From Bacillus sp. N13C7 (GTDB lineage: Bacteria; Bacillota; Bacilli; Bacillales; Bacillaceae): 50,054 nucleotides of DNA. The stretch's first letter is position 1, and each line of letters begins with the position of its first letter. The DNA lies in assembly GCF_026790065.1 (NCBI RefSeq), contig NZ_JALAMO010000007.1, positions 1 through 50,054 on the forward strand, written 5' to 3'. Under the pieces are notes generated by a model that worked only from the letters and a program-made list of their open reading frames with translations, did no database searches and was not told where the DNA came from. Position numbers and translations under genes: made by a program. Below, piece after piece: positions 8,529 through 19,396 of this stretch.

Positions 8529-9344
8529 TTATAATTGTTTATTCAGGCGCAGGGCAGAATGCTTCGTAGGTCCGACATACTGGTTTAGCGGGAAGGATTC
8601 TTTAATGGCAGCAGTAATGAATTCTTTCGCTGCGTAAATGGCTTCTTTGACTTCCGCACCTTTGGCGAGCTCCGCTGTCACGGCTGCTGAGAACGTACAG
8701 CCAGCTCCGTGTGTATAAGGCGTATCAATCATTTCACTTTCAAGAACTTCCGCTGTTTCTCCGTCATAGAGAACATCAACCGCTTTTTCATGTTTGAGTT
8801 TGCCTCCGCCTGTAATGACGACATATTGAGCGCCGAGCTCATGAATTTTTTTCGCTGCTTCGATCATATCGTCAACTGTTTTTAATTCATCCATGCCGCT
8901 GAGCTGGCTGGCTTCAAACAGATTCGGCGTAATGACAGTGGCAAGGGGCGCTAATTGTTCACGCAGGGCTTGGGCGTGCTCTGGATAAAGAACCTCATTA
9001 GCTCCTTTGCAAACCATAACCGGGTCAATTACCACATTTTTCAATTGTTTTTCTTTGATCGTTTTTGCCGCAAGCTCGATAATGTCAACGGTTGGCAGCA
9101 TTCCTGTTTTCATGGCGTCCACACCGATGCCGTCCGTAATGGTTGCCAGCTGGGCGCGAATTATATCAGTATCGATCGGGAATACCTGGTGGTCCCAGCT
9201 GTTGTTCGGGTCCATCGCAACGACCACTGTTAAGGCGGTCATCCCGTATACGTTTTTTTCTTGAAATGTTTTTAAATCAGCTTGTATCCCAGCACCGCCG
9301 CTGGAATCAGAGCCGGCAATGGTGAGTGCTTTATGCATAGACAT
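8529..9344 (-). CDS. pdxK: Pyridoxine/hydroxymethylpyrimidine kinase (PdxK, ThiD-like)
   Basis: Ribokinase-fold kinase of 271 aa. Visible signatures: AGSDSSGGAGIQADLK at the N terminus, VVIDPVMVCK near 120, and DTPYTHGAGCTFSAA near 207, the anion-hole GxGC motif that HMP/pyridoxal kinases of this clade use. In B. subtilis this paralogue (YwdB) phosphorylates pyridoxal, pyridoxine and HMP, so it may serve vitamin B6 salvage more than thiamine synthesis. The ATG at 9344 has GGAGGTT 7 bp upstream; a 19-residue longer frame was rejected. It is divergent from the PadR regulator gene. Confidence 0.94.
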   Translation of the reverse strand: MSMHKALTIAGSDSSGGAGIQADLKTFQEKNVYGMTALTVVVAMDPNNSWDHQVFPIDTDIIRAQLATITDGIGVDAMKTGMLPTVDIIELAAKTIKEKQLKNVVIDPVMVCKGANEVLYPEHAQALREQLAPLATVITPNLFEASQLSGMDELKTVDDMIEAAKKIHELGAQYVVITGGGKLKHEKAVDVLYDGETAEVLESEMIDTPYTHGAGCTFSAAVTAELAKGAEVKEAIYAAKEFITAAIKESFPLNQYVGPTKHSALRLNKQL

Positions 9345-9374
9345 GTTTTGAACCTCCATCGTGTTTTGTCTTTC

Positions 9375-9403
9375 ATTATAGTTAGATTTTCTCTGTATCA
9401 CAA
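9375..9403 (-). promoter_or_regulatory. pdxK promoter
   Basis: On the minus strand: -35 TTGTGA (9398-9403), 17-bp spacer, -10 TATAAT (9375-9380). Confidence 0.75.
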
Positions 9404-9426
9404 TATAGAAGGTCTAAAGGAATCAT

Positions 9427-9455
9427 CTGACAATACCCAAGGGCTTTCGTAAAAT
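9427..9455 (+). promoter_or_regulatory. Promoter of the PadR-regulator operon
   Basis: -35 CTGACA (9427-9432), 17-bp spacer, -10 TAAAAT (9450-9455). Confidence 0.65.
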
Positions 9456-9487
9456 GCTACATAAGAAAACTAGGTAGGGGTTTTGTG

Positions 9488-9826
9488 ATGTTAAATCGTG
9501 AACTGGTTAAGGGCAGCACCGTTATATTGGTATTGACGCTTTTGAACGAGCGGCCGATGTACGGCTATGAGCTTGTCAAAGAAATGGGAACACGCAGCGG
9601 AAATGAACTGCAGATGAAAGAAGGGACCCTGTATCCTTCTCTCCATAAGCTTGAGCGCCAAGGATTTATTTCGTCATATTGGGAGAAGCAGGAGAAAGGG
9701 CCTGACCGCAAATATTACCGGATTACAAATGAAGGCAAAGAGGTGTTGGCGGAACGCACGAAGGAATGGAGCGTTTTTTCGGCTATGATGGACCGAATGC
9801 TGAAGCGGGGCGGACAGAATGGATAA
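9488..9826 (+). CDS. ywzG: PadR-family transcriptional regulator
   Basis: A 112-aa winged-helix repressor of the small PadR (PadR-s2) type. Typical motifs are [26 protein letters not shown] and [19 protein letters not shown], with a short C-terminal dimerisation helix. The ATG at 9488 has AGGTAGGGG upstream. Its 3' end overlaps the next gene by 8 bp. Small PadR proteins are often encoded with HAAS/DUF1700 membrane proteins, as here, so it probably controls its own operon in response to a membrane or compound signal that the sequence does not reveal. The gene name is from memory. Confidence 0.9.
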   Translation: MLNRELVKGSTVILVLTLLNERPMYGYELVKEMGTRSGNELQMKEGTLYPSLHKLERQGFISSYWEKQEKGPDRKYYRITNEGKEVLAERTKEWSVFSAMMDRMLKRGGQNG

Positions 9827-10454
9827 AGAAGCGTATTTATCTGAAATCAAAAACGGGCTTAAGGAGCTTTCAGAAGGCGAGGCAGTAATAGAAGAGATTG
9901 AGAGCCACATTGAACATCATCTGCTTCATTCTCTTCAAGAAGGGAAAAGTGAGGCGGAAGCTATGCAAACGTTACTACAGGTATTCGGAACGCCTGCTGA
10001 CATTGTTTCTTCGTTTAAAAAAGAACAGCCTGTCACGTTCCGTGCATTTTTGTGTTTCCATCTTTTCTGTAACAGTGCATTATTTGCTGTCGGCACCGCC
10101 ATTACGATGATGCATGTCTGGCTTGAATCACCCGTTGTTTATGCAGTATGGAAAGGCATTTCTGTTTCTGTGTGGCTGATCTTAGCTGCATATATCATCT
10201 ACTGGGTGCTGATTGGGTATCAAGGGGTGAGGGAGTTTGGCAAACGCGGAGAACAGCTTGTATTGCATACGATTTTAATTTGCATGGTGCCAAATGTCAT
10301 CTTTATGCTTGTTTTTCTTTTCAATGTGATTCCTGCCGCGTTGTTTCAATCCTTGCTGACGCCCTGGCTTGTAGGAACTTGTGTCTGTGCAACGCTGTTA
10401 TTTCCATTATTCGGCCGAATGGGCTGTTATATTGGCAGGCGTAAGCTTGCCTGA
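9819..10454 (+). CDS. ywdD: HAAS-domain membrane protein YwdD
   Basis: A 211-aa protein. Residues 1-75 form a charged helical HAAS-type (DUF1700-like) domain, with the [20 protein letters not shown] pattern and the [12 protein letters not shown] end typical of proteins paired with PadR regulators. Four membrane helices follow (about 75-105, 110-135, 145-175, 178-203). The start overlaps ywzG, pointing to one transcript and translational coupling. Function is unknown; a sensing or stress role beside the PadR repressor is inference. Confidence 0.88.
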   Translation: MDKEAYLSEIKNGLKELSEGEAVIEEIESHIEHHLLHSLQEGKSEAEAMQTLLQVFGTPADIVSSFKKEQPVTFRAFLCFHLFCNSALFAVGTAITMMHVWLESPVVYAVWKGISVSVWLILAAYIIYWVLIGYQGVREFGKRGEQLVLHTILICMVPNVIFMLVFLFNVIPAALFQSLLTPWLVGTCVCATLLFPLFGRMGCYIGRRKLA

Positions 10455-10468
10455 TTTTTTTGGTATAT

Positions 10469-10485
10469 ACATAGAATATCTATGT
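10469..10485 (+). promoter_or_regulatory. Perfect 17-bp dyad before ywdE
   Basis: ACATAGAATATCTATGT is a perfect inverted repeat (7-bp arms, ATA centre) ending at the ywdE ribosome site. It could be an operator for the PadR protein or an mRNA hairpin that occludes translation. No T run follows, so it is not a terminator. Confidence 0.5.
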
Positions 10486-10501
10486 AAGGAAGGTGTATGT
10501 C

Positions 10502-11035
10502 ATGAGGATTAGCTCTTGTTTATATGGTTTTGTGGCTCATGGAGCAGTATTTTTGTTTACTGGCGGCTACATGCTCTTGGCTATGTTAGCCAGCTTGCCT
10601 TTTGTTTTTCTGCATGATCGGCTGCCTGATGTTGTATTTACAGCCGGTGCCATTCTTATGCTGTTATGTACATATGCTTACGTCTGGTTTTGGGCGGTCC
10701 GGTTTGCGTATAACCAAAAAATGCGTCTGTTCGAGGTTCAATTGGGGTCCTTTGTGTTGCTGGCCATCATGATATCTTTGTTTTTATTAGATGGATCCAG
10801 TATGAAAGACATCGTAAGGAATTGGGACGATGCAGGCTGTGCTCTTGTTCCGCCGGCTTTTACATTTTTGTGTCTTTCTTATGCGCTGGTGCTGCTTCCG
10901 GTCTATCAATCTAAGCTGTGGCATCTCATTCTTCCGAATGGCGTCCGGCTGAAGGATCTTTTTCATGTCCTGGGAGATCTGATACTGATCATGGTGCTTC
11001 TGATCGGAGCCACCTTGCTGTTTCTATCATTTTAG
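10502..11035 (+). CDS. ywdE: Integral membrane protein YwdE
   Basis: A 177-aa hydrophobic protein with about five membrane helices and no known catalytic motif. The ATG at 10502 was chosen because AAGGAAGG lies 8 bp upstream; an earlier GTG at 10493 falls inside that ribosome site. It is probably the third gene of the PadR operon, 47 bp after ywdD. Function unknown. Confidence 0.82.
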   Translation: MRISSCLYGFVAHGAVFLFTGGYMLLAMLASLPFVFLHDRLPDVVFTAGAILMLLCTYAYVWFWAVRFAYNQKMRLFEVQLGSFVLLAIMISLFLLDGSSMKDIVRNWDDAGCALVPPAFTFLCLSYALVLLPVYQSKLWHLILPNGVRLKDLFHVLGDLILIMVLLIGATLLFLSF

Positions 11036-11124
11036 TTTCCCGTTTCAGTAGGATATTCCCACTGATCTCCCGTCCAATATATGTTTTAATAGTACATGAC
11101 TATGAAAATGAGAAGGAGAGCATC

Positions 11125-11931
11125 ATGAAGATTTCTATCGTAATTGTGACCTATAACCGAATTCCGGCTTTGTGTGAGCTTCTGGAGTCGATTTCGCAGC
11201 AGACCATGAAGCCCTATGAAGTTATTATTGTGAATGATGCCGGGGAATCGGTCGTGCCGGTCAAAGCACTGTATCCGGAGCTGCCAATTGCTGTCATCAA
11301 TTTAGAAAAGAACTCGGGGCATGTGGCTGCGAGAAATGCCGGTGTAAAAGAGGCGTCAGGCGATTGCATTATGCTTTGTGATGATGATGATTTCTTTACG
11401 CCGGGACATATGGAGAGAATGGCGAAAGAAATAGAAACGGCCGATTTTGTTCATTCTGATGCGGAAATTGTCTCGTTTGAAGAGAAAAACGGAACAAGAT
11501 ACCCAGTTTCCCGGAAGCTGTTTGCTTATACCGCTGACTATGAGGATATGAGAGTGTTCTCTACATACGTGCCGTCGGGCAGCATGTACAGACGTTTTCT
11601 GCATGATGAAATCGGGTATTTCGATGCTGATGTGCACAATTATTGGGACTGGGATTTTTATTTGCGCGCGGCTAAGGATTATCGGGTGAAGCGTGTCCCT
11701 TGCGCCAGTGTGATTTATGCCTTTAGTGACGCGGGGGACAATCAGTCCGCCGATCTTGGCGCCAAGCGGAAACAATATTTGGATCGTTTAAGTGAAAAGC
11801 ACGGACTCGGGGAACTGCCGACGAAAAACTTTGCCGTTCTGCTTGAAGAGCCTGAGATGAAAAGACGGGAAGCAAAAAGTGAAATCGTATGGGATGGCAA
11901 GCCTGTCTTTTCCAGGCTTCATCGTTCGTAA
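11125..11931 (+). CDS. ywdF: Family 2 glycosyltransferase YwdF
   Basis: A 268-aa GT-A-fold glycosyltransferase. The N terminus MKISIVIVTYNRIPALCELL is the standard GT2 opening, and CDDDD near 93 is the metal/nucleotide-sugar DxD region. A WDWDFYLRAA segment in the second half resembles the acceptor-side ED motif. The ATG at 11125 follows GAAGGAGAG; a frame starting 207 bp upstream overlaps ywdE and was rejected. The sugar and acceptor are unknown. ung follows after 14 bp, so the two probably share a transcript. Confidence 0.88.
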   Translation: MKISIVIVTYNRIPALCELLESISQQTMKPYEVIIVNDAGESVVPVKALYPELPIAVINLEKNSGHVAARNAGVKEASGDCIMLCDDDDFFTPGHMERMAKEIETADFVHSDAEIVSFEEKNGTRYPVSRKLFAYTADYEDMRVFSTYVPSGSMYRRFLHDEIGYFDADVHNYWDWDFYLRAAKDYRVKRVPCASVIYAFSDAGDNQSADLGAKRKQYLDRLSEKHGLGELPTKNFAVLLEEPEMKRREAKSEIVWDGKPVFSRLHRS

Positions 11932-11945
11932 GGGAGGCCTGACTC

Positions 11946-12623
11946 TTGAAACAGCTTTTACAGGACAGCTGGTGGAATCAGCTGAAGGAAGAGTTTGAGA
12001 AACCGTATTATCAAGAACTCAGAGAAATGCTGAAGCGGGAATACGCGGAGCAAACGATTTATCCGGACAGCCGGGATATTTTTAATGCGCTGCATTATAC
12101 TTCATACGATGATGTGAAGGTGGTCATTCTCGGTCAAGATCCGTATCACGGGCCTGGACAGGCTCAAGGGTTGAGCTTCTCCGTAAAGCCGGGTGTAAAG
12201 CAGCCGCCTTCATTAAAAAATATCTTTCTTGAGCTGCAGCAGGACATCGGGTGCAGCATCCCGAATCACGGATCGCTTGTCAGCTGGGCAAAGCAAGGGG
12301 TTCTTTTGCTGAATACTGTGCTGACAGTAAGGCGCGGACAGGCGAATTCCCATAAGGGAAAAGGCTGGGAGCGTCTGACGGACCGGATTATTGACGTGCT
12401 GAATGAAAGGGAGCGGCCGGTGATCTTTATTTTGTGGGGCCGGCATGCCCAAATGAAAAAAGAACGGATCGACACGTCTAAGCATTTTATCATTGAATCG
12501 ACGCACCCCAGCCCGTTTTCGGCAAGGAACGGATTTTTTGGAAGCAGACCGTTTTCCCGGGCGAATGCGTTCTTGGAGAAAATGGGAGAGGCGCCGATTG
12601 ATTGGTGTATAAAGGATTTGTAA
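11946..12623 (+). CDS. ung: Uracil-DNA glycosylase
   Basis: Family 1 UDG, 225 aa, normal length; removes uracil from DNA to begin base-excision repair. Motif A is [14 protein letters not shown] with catalytic Asp at about 65, and motif B is HPSPFSA near 187 with catalytic His. The uracil-specificity Asn is in LLLNTVLTV. The start is TTG behind AAGGGAGG. It sits 14 bp after ywdF and is followed by a strong bidirectional terminator. Confidence 0.98.
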   Translation: MKQLLQDSWWNQLKEEFEKPYYQELREMLKREYAEQTIYPDSRDIFNALHYTSYDDVKVVILGQDPYHGPGQAQGLSFSVKPGVKQPPSLKNIFLELQQDIGCSIPNHGSLVSWAKQGVLLLNTVLTVRRGQANSHKGKGWERLTDRIIDVLNERERPVIFILWGRHAQMKKERIDTSKHFIIESTHPSPFSARNGFFGSRPFSRANAFLEKMGEAPIDWCIKDL

Positions 12624-12649
12624 AAAGCGCAGATACTCTGCGCTTTTTT
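12622..12649. terminator. Bidirectional terminator between ung and ywdH
   Basis: Stem AAAAAGCGCAG/CTGCGCTTTTTT with a 5-nt loop; A and T runs on both sides. Confidence 0.92.
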
Positions 12650-14018
12650 ATTTAAGTATGTTCCGAATCATTCGCAGCCCGTTTTTGGAGGAAGGATAAC
12701 GAAAAGCGAAGTCGAAGCGGTTCGTTTGTTTGACGACGCTTTTTTTGTGCGTAAATGTGTTAAAGCTGTCAGATCCGTGATAGCTGCCGATGCCGCTTTC
12801 TCCGACGCCTCCGAAAGGCAAATACGGTGTCGCGACGTGCATTAGCGTATCATTGACACAGCCGCCGCCAAACGAGAGTTTCTCTAAAACAGCTTGCTCG
12901 ATTTCTTCGTTTGTGGTGAAGACATATAAGGCGAGCGGCTTTGGGCGCGTTTGGACTTTCTCGATGACTTCGCCGATATCGACGTATGTAAACAGCGGAA
13001 GAATCGGCCCGAAGATCTCCTCCTGCATCACCGGAGAGTCATCCTTCACTTGATCAAGAATGGTCGGAGCTATTTTGTGATGATCAGGATCAGATTGCCC
13101 GCCTGTAAGCGGGACTCCATCATTCAGAAAGCTGAGCAGCCGCTGATAGTGGCGCTCGCTGACGATTTTGCCGTACTGCGGATTCCGTTCGGGCTGAGGG
13201 CCGTAAAATTCACTGATCACCCGCTTCATTTCTTCTGTGAGCTTCGGTTTGATGTCTTCGTGGACAAATAAATAATCCGGTGCGATGCAGGTTTGTCCCG
13301 CATTAGTGAATTTCCCGAAGACAATGCGTTTGGCGGCAAGCTGTATGTCAGCATCCTTATGGACAATGCAGGGGCTTTTGCCGCCGAGCTCCAAGGTGAC
13401 GGGAATTAATTGTTTGGCGGCAGCCTCCATGACGATTTTTCCCACAGCGACGCTGCCGGTAAAGAAAATATAGTCAAAGGGCTGCTGTAATAATGTGGTG
13501 CTGACGTCGGGCCCGCCTTCCGCCATAGCGACATAATCACTCGGAAAAACGCTGCTGATGAGTTTGGAAAGAATAGCGGAAACTGCCGGCGTATATTCTG
13601 ATGGCTTGAGAACAACTGTGTTTCCGGCCGCAATGGCGCCAATCAAGGGAGAAAGCGCCAGCTGCAAAGGATAGTTCCAAGGCGCAATCACCAAAACGGT
13701 TCCATACGGCTCAGGGATAATGATGCTTTTGGAGCCTAAATGGGTCAGCGGTGTTTTGACACGTTTCGGCTTAGCCCATTTTCTCAGCCGTTTCATCACA
13801 AAGCTGATTTCCTCCAACACGATTCCGATTTCTGTCGTGTATGCCTCCTGTTCGGATTTGTGGAGATCCTGATAGAGAGCGGCTGTTAAATCGGCTTCAT
13901 GTGTTTTGATGGTTTGTTTCAGCTTCTGTAACATGTCCAGTCTCGATTTGAGCGATCTTGTATGCCCCGCCGCAAAATAGGCTTTGTGCTTGCTGACGAT
14001 AGAGGGGATGGTGTTCAT
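12648..14018 (-). CDS. ywdH: Aldehyde dehydrogenase YwdH
   Basis: NAD(P)-dependent aldehyde dehydrogenase of the class 3 (fatty/aromatic aldehyde) type, 456 aa. Motifs: APWNYPLQL near 112, FFTGS near 186, catalytic Glu in LELGGKSP near 210, catalytic Cys in [11 protein letters not shown] near 244, and the EEIFGP motif. The ATG at 14018 has AAAAAGGAG upstream. The open frame runs 58 codons further upstream, but that stretch lacks a ribosome site and overlaps the ywdI leader. The substrate is unknown. Confidence 0.93.
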   Translation of the reverse strand: MNTIPSIVSKHKAYFAAGHTRSLKSRLDMLQKLKQTIKTHEADLTAALYQDLHKSEQEAYTTEIGIVLEEISFVMKRLRKWAKPKRVKTPLTHLGSKSIIIPEPYGTVLVIAPWNYPLQLALSPLIGAIAAGNTVVLKPSEYTPAVSAILSKLISSVFPSDYVAMAEGGPDVSTTLLQQPFDYIFFTGSVAVGKIVMEAAAKQLIPVTLELGGKSPCIVHKDADIQLAAKRIVFGKFTNAGQTCIAPDYLFVHEDIKPKLTEEMKRVISEFYGPQPERNPQYGKIVSERHYQRLLSFLNDGVPLTGGQSDPDHHKIAPTILDQVKDDSPVMQEEIFGPILPLFTYVDIGEVIEKVQTRPKPLALYVFTTNEEIEQAVLEKLSFGGGCVNDTLMHVATPYLPFGGVGESGIGSYHGSDSFNTFTHKKSVVKQTNRFDFAFRYPSSKNGLRMIRNILK

Positions 14019-14184
14019 TCCGTTTCTCCTTTTTTGTGAGGTAGGTGATTTATTATGTGAAAAATCTCTTCTGCTTGTCAAATACGCAAGGTTTGGCAGA
14101 AAAAATAACAAACTCATATCTGCGTTTACTGCAGGAATTTGATAAAATGCAGGAAGATGACAATTATTTTTTGGAGGGTTCTTG

Positions 14185-14502
14185 ATGAACATTCATATAT
14201 CTGCTTTGATTCAAAAGATGGAAGATGAGCTGAAAAAAGCAAAAACGGCTGAACGGGATGAGGAGCTGAAGCGTTCCGTAGCGGTTGTCCGGTCTTTGTG
14301 TGACGTCGTACTGGATCAGCCGGAGACCGCGAACGCGCCCCGCATACAGCCGAGCGTTACGCCAAGTCCTGCCCCGACGCCATCGACAGACCAGCTGATG
14401 ATGGAAAAAATGATGGGAAGCGCGGGATTAAACAAATATCGAAAGCAAGAAAAAGAGAAGCAGGAAGAGGACGGAAACGGAGAATCTTTATTTGATTTTT
14501 AA
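14185..14502 (+). CDS. ywdI: Small acidic protein YwdI
   Basis: A 105-aa protein of unknown function. The N-terminal half is charged and helical, the middle is a Pro/Thr/Ser-rich linker ([15 protein letters not shown]), and the C terminus is a charged tail ending in SLFDF. Either TTG 14182 or ATG 14185 can start it; TTGGAGGG at 14171 supports the ATG. It lies 19 bp before ywdJ, probably in one operon. Confidence 0.83.
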   Translation: MNIHISALIQKMEDELKKAKTAERDEELKRSVAVVRSLCDVVLDQPETANAPRIQPSVTPSPAPTPSTDQLMMEKMMGSAGLNKYRKQEKEKQEEDGNGESLFDF

Positions 14503-14521
14503 AGAGAGAGGTTGAGCTCAC

Positions 14522-15844
14522 GTGAAATTGGTTCTTGGCGCGCTGCAGTGGACAGCGTTTATCATTGCTGCGGCGATTATTGTTCCGGTGGCGGTTGCTC
14601 AGTCGTTTCATTTGGATCACTCGGATTCTGCGAGATTGATTCAAAGCACTTTTTTTGTACTGGGAATTGCCGCCGTCATCCAGTGTTTGAAAGGCCACAG
14701 GCTGCCGATCAATGAAAGCCCTGCCGGCTTGTGGTGGGGAGTGTATACAATCTACGCAGGGCTGACGGGAACTGTGTTTGCGACATATGGGGACACGCTG
14801 CGCGGTTTGCAGGGGGCTCTGCTTGTAAGCGCTGTATGTTTCTTTTTGTTAAGTGTCTTCAAGGTCATTGACCGGCTTGCAGCCTTATTTACACCGGTTG
14901 TCACCGGTGTCTATTTATTGCTGCTTGTGATGCAGCTGAGTCAGCCCATCATAAAAGGAATTCTTGGAATCGGCTATCGAAAGGACGGTGTGGACGGGCT
15001 TGTATTTGGCCTGGCACTTGTTGTGATTGCCGCCGCCTTTATGATGACAAATTCGAATATCATGTTTTTGAAGCAATATTCTATTTTATTGGCCCTGTTC
15101 GGGGGTTGGGTGCTGTTTGCGGCTGCCGGAGCGGCAAAGCCGATGGAAATGCCGGACCGGCTGTTTCAGCTGCCTTCTCTGTTTCCTTTTGGCACCCCGT
15201 TATTTAACAGCGGTCTTATTATCACCTCAATCTTTATTACGATCTTGCTGATCGTGAATATGCTGGCAAGCATGAAGGTGGTGGACATTGCTGTAAAAAA
15301 ATTCGGCAAACAGCCGGATGGACAGCACCACGAACGCCATGCCGGTTTTGCCGCCTCATTCAGCCATCTGCTGAGCGGTTTGACGGGGGCTATTGCACCA
15401 GTTCCGATTTCTGGAGCCGCGGGTTTTATTGAGACGACGAAAATGTCTTCTAAAAAACCGTTTATGCTCGGCAGTATTCTGGTTGTCGCAATCAGCGTGA
15501 TCCCGTTTTTTATGAATGCGTTTGCGAGTCTGCCGTCACCCGTTGGGTTTGCGGTAAACTTTGTTGTGTTCTCCGCAATGGGCGGTCTGGCCTTTGCAGA
15601 ATTTGATTCGTATGAGAAAGAAGAATTGAAAAGGGTGCGGTCTGTGATCGGCATCTCGCTCCTGACTGGGGTCGGTTTCATGTTTGTTCCTGACACTGCA
15701 TTAAAGGATTTGCATCCGGTAGTGATTTCTCTGTTAAGCAACGGGCTCGTCCTAGGAACGCTTGCTGCAATAGCGGCAGACCAGTTTCAGCTTTGGCGCA
15801 GGAGAAAATCCGACAATCTCGTGTCATCGGAGAACAAACGTTGA
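14522..15844 (+). CDS. ywdJ: YwdJ, NCS2-family purine/xanthine-type permease
   Basis: A 440-aa polytopic protein with about 12-14 membrane helices, resembling nucleobase:cation symporter-2 (uracil/xanthine/uric acid) carriers. [19 protein letters not shown] near 292-310 corresponds to the family's conserved loop. The GTG start has a weak GAGAGGTTGAG site. The transported base cannot be decided from sequence alone. Upstream ywdI and downstream ywdK are co-oriented. Confidence 0.85.
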   Translation: MKLVLGALQWTAFIIAAAIIVPVAVAQSFHLDHSDSARLIQSTFFVLGIAAVIQCLKGHRLPINESPAGLWWGVYTIYAGLTGTVFATYGDTLRGLQGALLVSAVCFFLLSVFKVIDRLAALFTPVVTGVYLLLLVMQLSQPIIKGILGIGYRKDGVDGLVFGLALVVIAAAFMMTNSNIMFLKQYSILLALFGGWVLFAAAGAAKPMEMPDRLFQLPSLFPFGTPLFNSGLIITSIFITILLIVNMLASMKVVDIAVKKFGKQPDGQHHERHAGFAASFSHLLSGLTGAIAPVPISGAAGFIETTKMSSKKPFMLGSILVVAISVIPFFMNAFASLPSPVGFAVNFVVFSAMGGLAFAEFDSYEKEELKRVRSVIGISLLTGVGFMFVPDTALKDLHPVVISLLSNGLVLGTLAAIAADQFQLWRRRKSDNLVSSENKR

Positions 15845-15905
15845 ATTTTGGTACAGGTGCGATAAGATAAATGATATGAGTTTAACGAAAAGGCGGGAGA
15901 GACAG

Positions 15906-16277
15906 ATGAAAGTTTTTATCATATTAGGGGCCATAAACGCTATGCTTGCCGTGGGGCTCGGCGCATTTGGCGCTCACGGATTAGAAGGGAAAATTCCTGA
16001 TAAATACCTTCAGGTTTGGCACACAGGTGTGCAGTATCATATGTATCATGCTCTTGGGCTTTTCGTTGTCGCGTTTCTCGCCGATAAATTATCCGGCATC
16101 GGCAGTGTCACGACAGCCGGCTGGCTGATGTTTGCGGGAATTGTGCTGTTTTCCGGAAGCTTATATATCCTCAGTGTGACGCAAATCTCAATCCTCGGGG
16201 CCATTACTCCGCTCGGCGGTGTGGCGTTTATTATTTCTTGGATAATGATCGTTGTCGCAGCCGTCAAATATCTATAA
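15906..16277 (+). CDS. ywdK: DUF423 membrane protein YwdK
   Basis: A 123-aa small membrane protein of the DUF423 family. The N terminus has the typical [20 protein letters not shown], followed by a [15 protein letters not shown] segment. Four membrane helices are visible. The ATG at 15906 follows GGCGGGAGAG; a start 10 codons earlier has no ribosome site. Function is unknown in the family. It ends at a bidirectional terminator shared with gerQ. Confidence 0.9.
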   Translation: MKVFIILGAINAMLAVGLGAFGAHGLEGKIPDKYLQVWHTGVQYHMYHALGLFVVAFLADKLSGIGSVTTAGWLMFAGIVLFSGSLYILSVTQISILGAITPLGGVAFIISWIMIVVAAVKYL

Positions 16278-16279
16278 AC

Positions 16280-16319
16280 AAAAAAGCCAATCCTCATCAA
16301 ATGAGTGATTGGCTTTTTC
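16280..16319. terminator. Bidirectional terminator between ywdK and gerQ
   Basis: AAAAAGCCAATC / GATTGGCTTTTT arms with an inner CTCAT/ATGAG stem; suits both converging genes. Confidence 0.92.
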
Positions 16320-16320
16320 T

Positions 16321-16857
16321 TTACCTTGGCGAATAAGATGCCATGGAATATGGATATGTGTATGCAATTTCTTCATCAAATGTGACGTAATCAAGGTAGA
16401 TCGTCAAGAGCAGGTAGCGTGTTCCTGATTTCGGATCGCTGATGATAATGTGATCACGGCCTGCTGCTTCAATCACGCCCCGAAAGATCTTTGAGCCCCA
16501 TTCTTTGCTGTTTTCGAATGTCATATAAATCGTCGCCGTTTTTCCCCGGTTTAGGCGCAAGATGTTTTCAATGTAAGACTCTTCGACAGGCAGCATGCCC
16601 GGGACGTTTTGGCCAGGCGCTGACGGTGTCGGCCCGGATGGGATTTGAAACCCGCCTCCCTGCTGCTGGCCCGGGAATCCGAAGCCCTGCTGGCCTTGCT
16701 GCCCCTGCTGCATTGGCATCATTTGCTGCATCCCCATCGTCTGCATTTGTGGGCCTTGGCCTTGCTGCGGGTACGGATTGGCCCCGTACTGAGGCTGATA
16801 CCCCTGCATATTATCATATGCCTGCATTTGCTGATATTGATTTTTTTTCGGTTTCAT
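16321..16857 (-). CDS. gerQ: GerQ, spore coat protein needed for germination
   Basis: A 178-aa coat protein. The N-terminal half is extremely rich in Gln, Gly, Pro and Met, with repeated GQQG/MQQ patterns. The C-terminal half (about 95-178) is a conserved folded domain (LPVEESYIENILRLNRGKTATIY). Lys2, Lys4 and Lys5 match the lysines known to be cross-linked by transglutaminase Tgl in B. subtilis. In 168 GerQ is needed to localise the cortex-lytic enzyme CwlJ in the coat. The ATG at 16857 has AAAAAGGAGG upstream. The Q-rich tract differs slightly in length from the 181 aa I remember, as expected for a repeat-like region. Confidence 0.95.
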   Translation of the reverse strand: MKPKKNQYQQMQAYDNMQGYQPQYGANPYPQQGQGPQMQTMGMQQMMPMQQGQQGQQGFGFPGQQQGGGFQIPSGPTPSAPGQNVPGMLPVEESYIENILRLNRGKTATIYMTFENSKEWGSKIFRGVIEAAGRDHIIISDPKSGTRYLLLTIYLDYVTFDEEIAYTYPYSMASYSPR

Positions 16858-17947
<1,090 letters not shown>

Positions 17948-17951
17948 GAGC

Positions 17952-19376
17952 TTGTCGGCCTATTTAAGCAATTATTGGGTGCTGTACCGGAAGTATGTGG
18001 AGCTTTTTGACAAACTTCGCTACAAAGGGATTCCGCTTGCACTTATCAGTAATTTTTATCAATACATCAGCCCTGAGCTGCGGGTGATGATGGAAGAAGA
18101 ACCGGCGTTATTCGGATCGGTGGATCAGCATATCGATGAGGGACAGATTCAGCCGTTTTTTGAAGAAAGAATTCAAAACATCACTCAAACAAATGACAAA
18201 CCTGTAAAAGGGAAAGTCATTTTGCACTTTGATTATCTACGTTTTTCAAACGAAAATTACTATCAATTTGATCCTGAAAAAACGGTTGTTTTGGCCAGAT
18301 GGAGTTTGCCGCATTATTGTGATCTGCCTGTGATCAGCAAGCGAGAAATGGCGGAATCATGCCAAAAGGGCGACTCGAAGCCATATCTCGAAACCGCCTG
18401 TTCGATTCTCGCCACTTATGACGATCATCCGGCATTCGGTGATCAAGCGTTTCGCGACCGGCTTTTCAAAGACATTCCTTTATTCATCGAGGCCATTGAT
18501 ACAGTTGATGCGCTGTTTGAACAGGAAAAGATTTCAGCTGTTGTTGTCGGAACGGCAGAAGATATTTACAGCAGGGTGCTCGCTCTCATGTGTCAAAGGA
18601 GAGGGGCCGTCAGCATTTGCCTTCAACATGGCGCATTGATGGGAGATGAAGCCTTTATTCCTGTATTTACAACCTATCAAGCTGTTTATGGTGCGTATGA
18701 AGCAGAGTGGTTTATACGAAAAGGCTGTAAACCCGAGAAGATTCTCGTCACGGGACATCCCCGCTTCGATCAGATTTTTAATAGAACGCCTATGGATATG
18801 TCCATATTCTATCGAAAACTTGCTTTTCATCCGGCTAAAAAAATTGTGCTTATTGCCACCCAGCCGTTTTCAGAAGATTTTTACGCCGGTGTGCTGGAAG
18901 GGCTATCTGATCAGAAGCAGCTGCAAATCATCATCAAACCCCACCCGTGGGAAATCGGAAAAAACAAGCTTGATCTGTATCACGTTGCGGCGAAAAAACA
19001 TAAAGCATGCAGAGTCATCAAAAAGGAGCTGGAGCTTTATGATTTGCTGCCGTATGCTGATGCCGCAGTGACGCAAACCTCAACAGTCGGACTTGAAGCC
19101 ATGCTGTTTCAAAAGCCTGTGCTGATCGGAAAATCGACCGGAAATCGCTCGTATCCGTATTATGAATCTCTTGGCGATTTTATGTTTGACCAGCCGGATG
19201 AACTGGCACACACCTTGGTTGAGGTTCTTCGAAGTCCCGCCGTGCATCAAAAAGCAGAAGAGGCGCGCCTGGCATTCATAGCGGCTAATTATCCGGTGGC
19301 AGAATCAACAAATGCTTTACTTGCGCTACTGAAAGCCAAAACAGGAGTTGATTACAGGCGGGAAGAAACTGAATAA
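17952..19376 (+). CDS. spsB: SpsB, polysaccharide glycosyl/glycerophosphotransferase-like protein
   Basis: A 474-aa protein from the TTG at 17952, just after a GGGGTGAG site that overlaps the end of spsA. The C-terminal half (about 200-440) looks like a CDP-glycerol glycerophosphotransferase or capsule-synthesis GT-B fold: [29 protein letters not shown] and [11 protein letters not shown]. This suggests transfer from a nucleotide-activated donor in spore polysaccharide assembly. The donor is not determinable here. The gene is intact. Confidence 0.88.
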   Translation: MSAYLSNYWVLYRKYVELFDKLRYKGIPLALISNFYQYISPELRVMMEEEPALFGSVDQHIDEGQIQPFFEERIQNITQTNDKPVKGKVILHFDYLRFSNENYYQFDPEKTVVLARWSLPHYCDLPVISKREMAESCQKGDSKPYLETACSILATYDDHPAFGDQAFRDRLFKDIPLFIEAIDTVDALFEQEKISAVVVGTAEDIYSRVLALMCQRRGAVSICLQHGALMGDEAFIPVFTTYQAVYGAYEAEWFIRKGCKPEKILVTGHPRFDQIFNRTPMDMSIFYRKLAFHPAKKIVLIATQPFSEDFYAGVLEGLSDQKQLQIIIKPHPWEIGKNKLDLYHVAAKKHKACRVIKKELELYDLLPYADAAVTQTSTVGLEAMLFQKPVLIGKSTGNRSYPYYESLGDFMFDQPDELAHTLVEVLRSPAVHQKAEEARLAFIAANYPVAESTNALLALLKAKTGVDYRREETE

Positions 19377-19396
19377 AATGATAGGAGCGCAAAGAA

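Noticed and set aside
12648..14192. Longer version of ywdH with 58 extra N-terminal residues
   Set aside because: The extra part has no ribosome site and runs into the ywdI leader; the ATG at 14018 has AAAAAGGAG and gives the usual family length.
15166..15741. Antisense open frame of 191 codons inside ywdJ
   Set aside because: Shadow of a membrane-protein gene; no start signal and no recognisable protein family.
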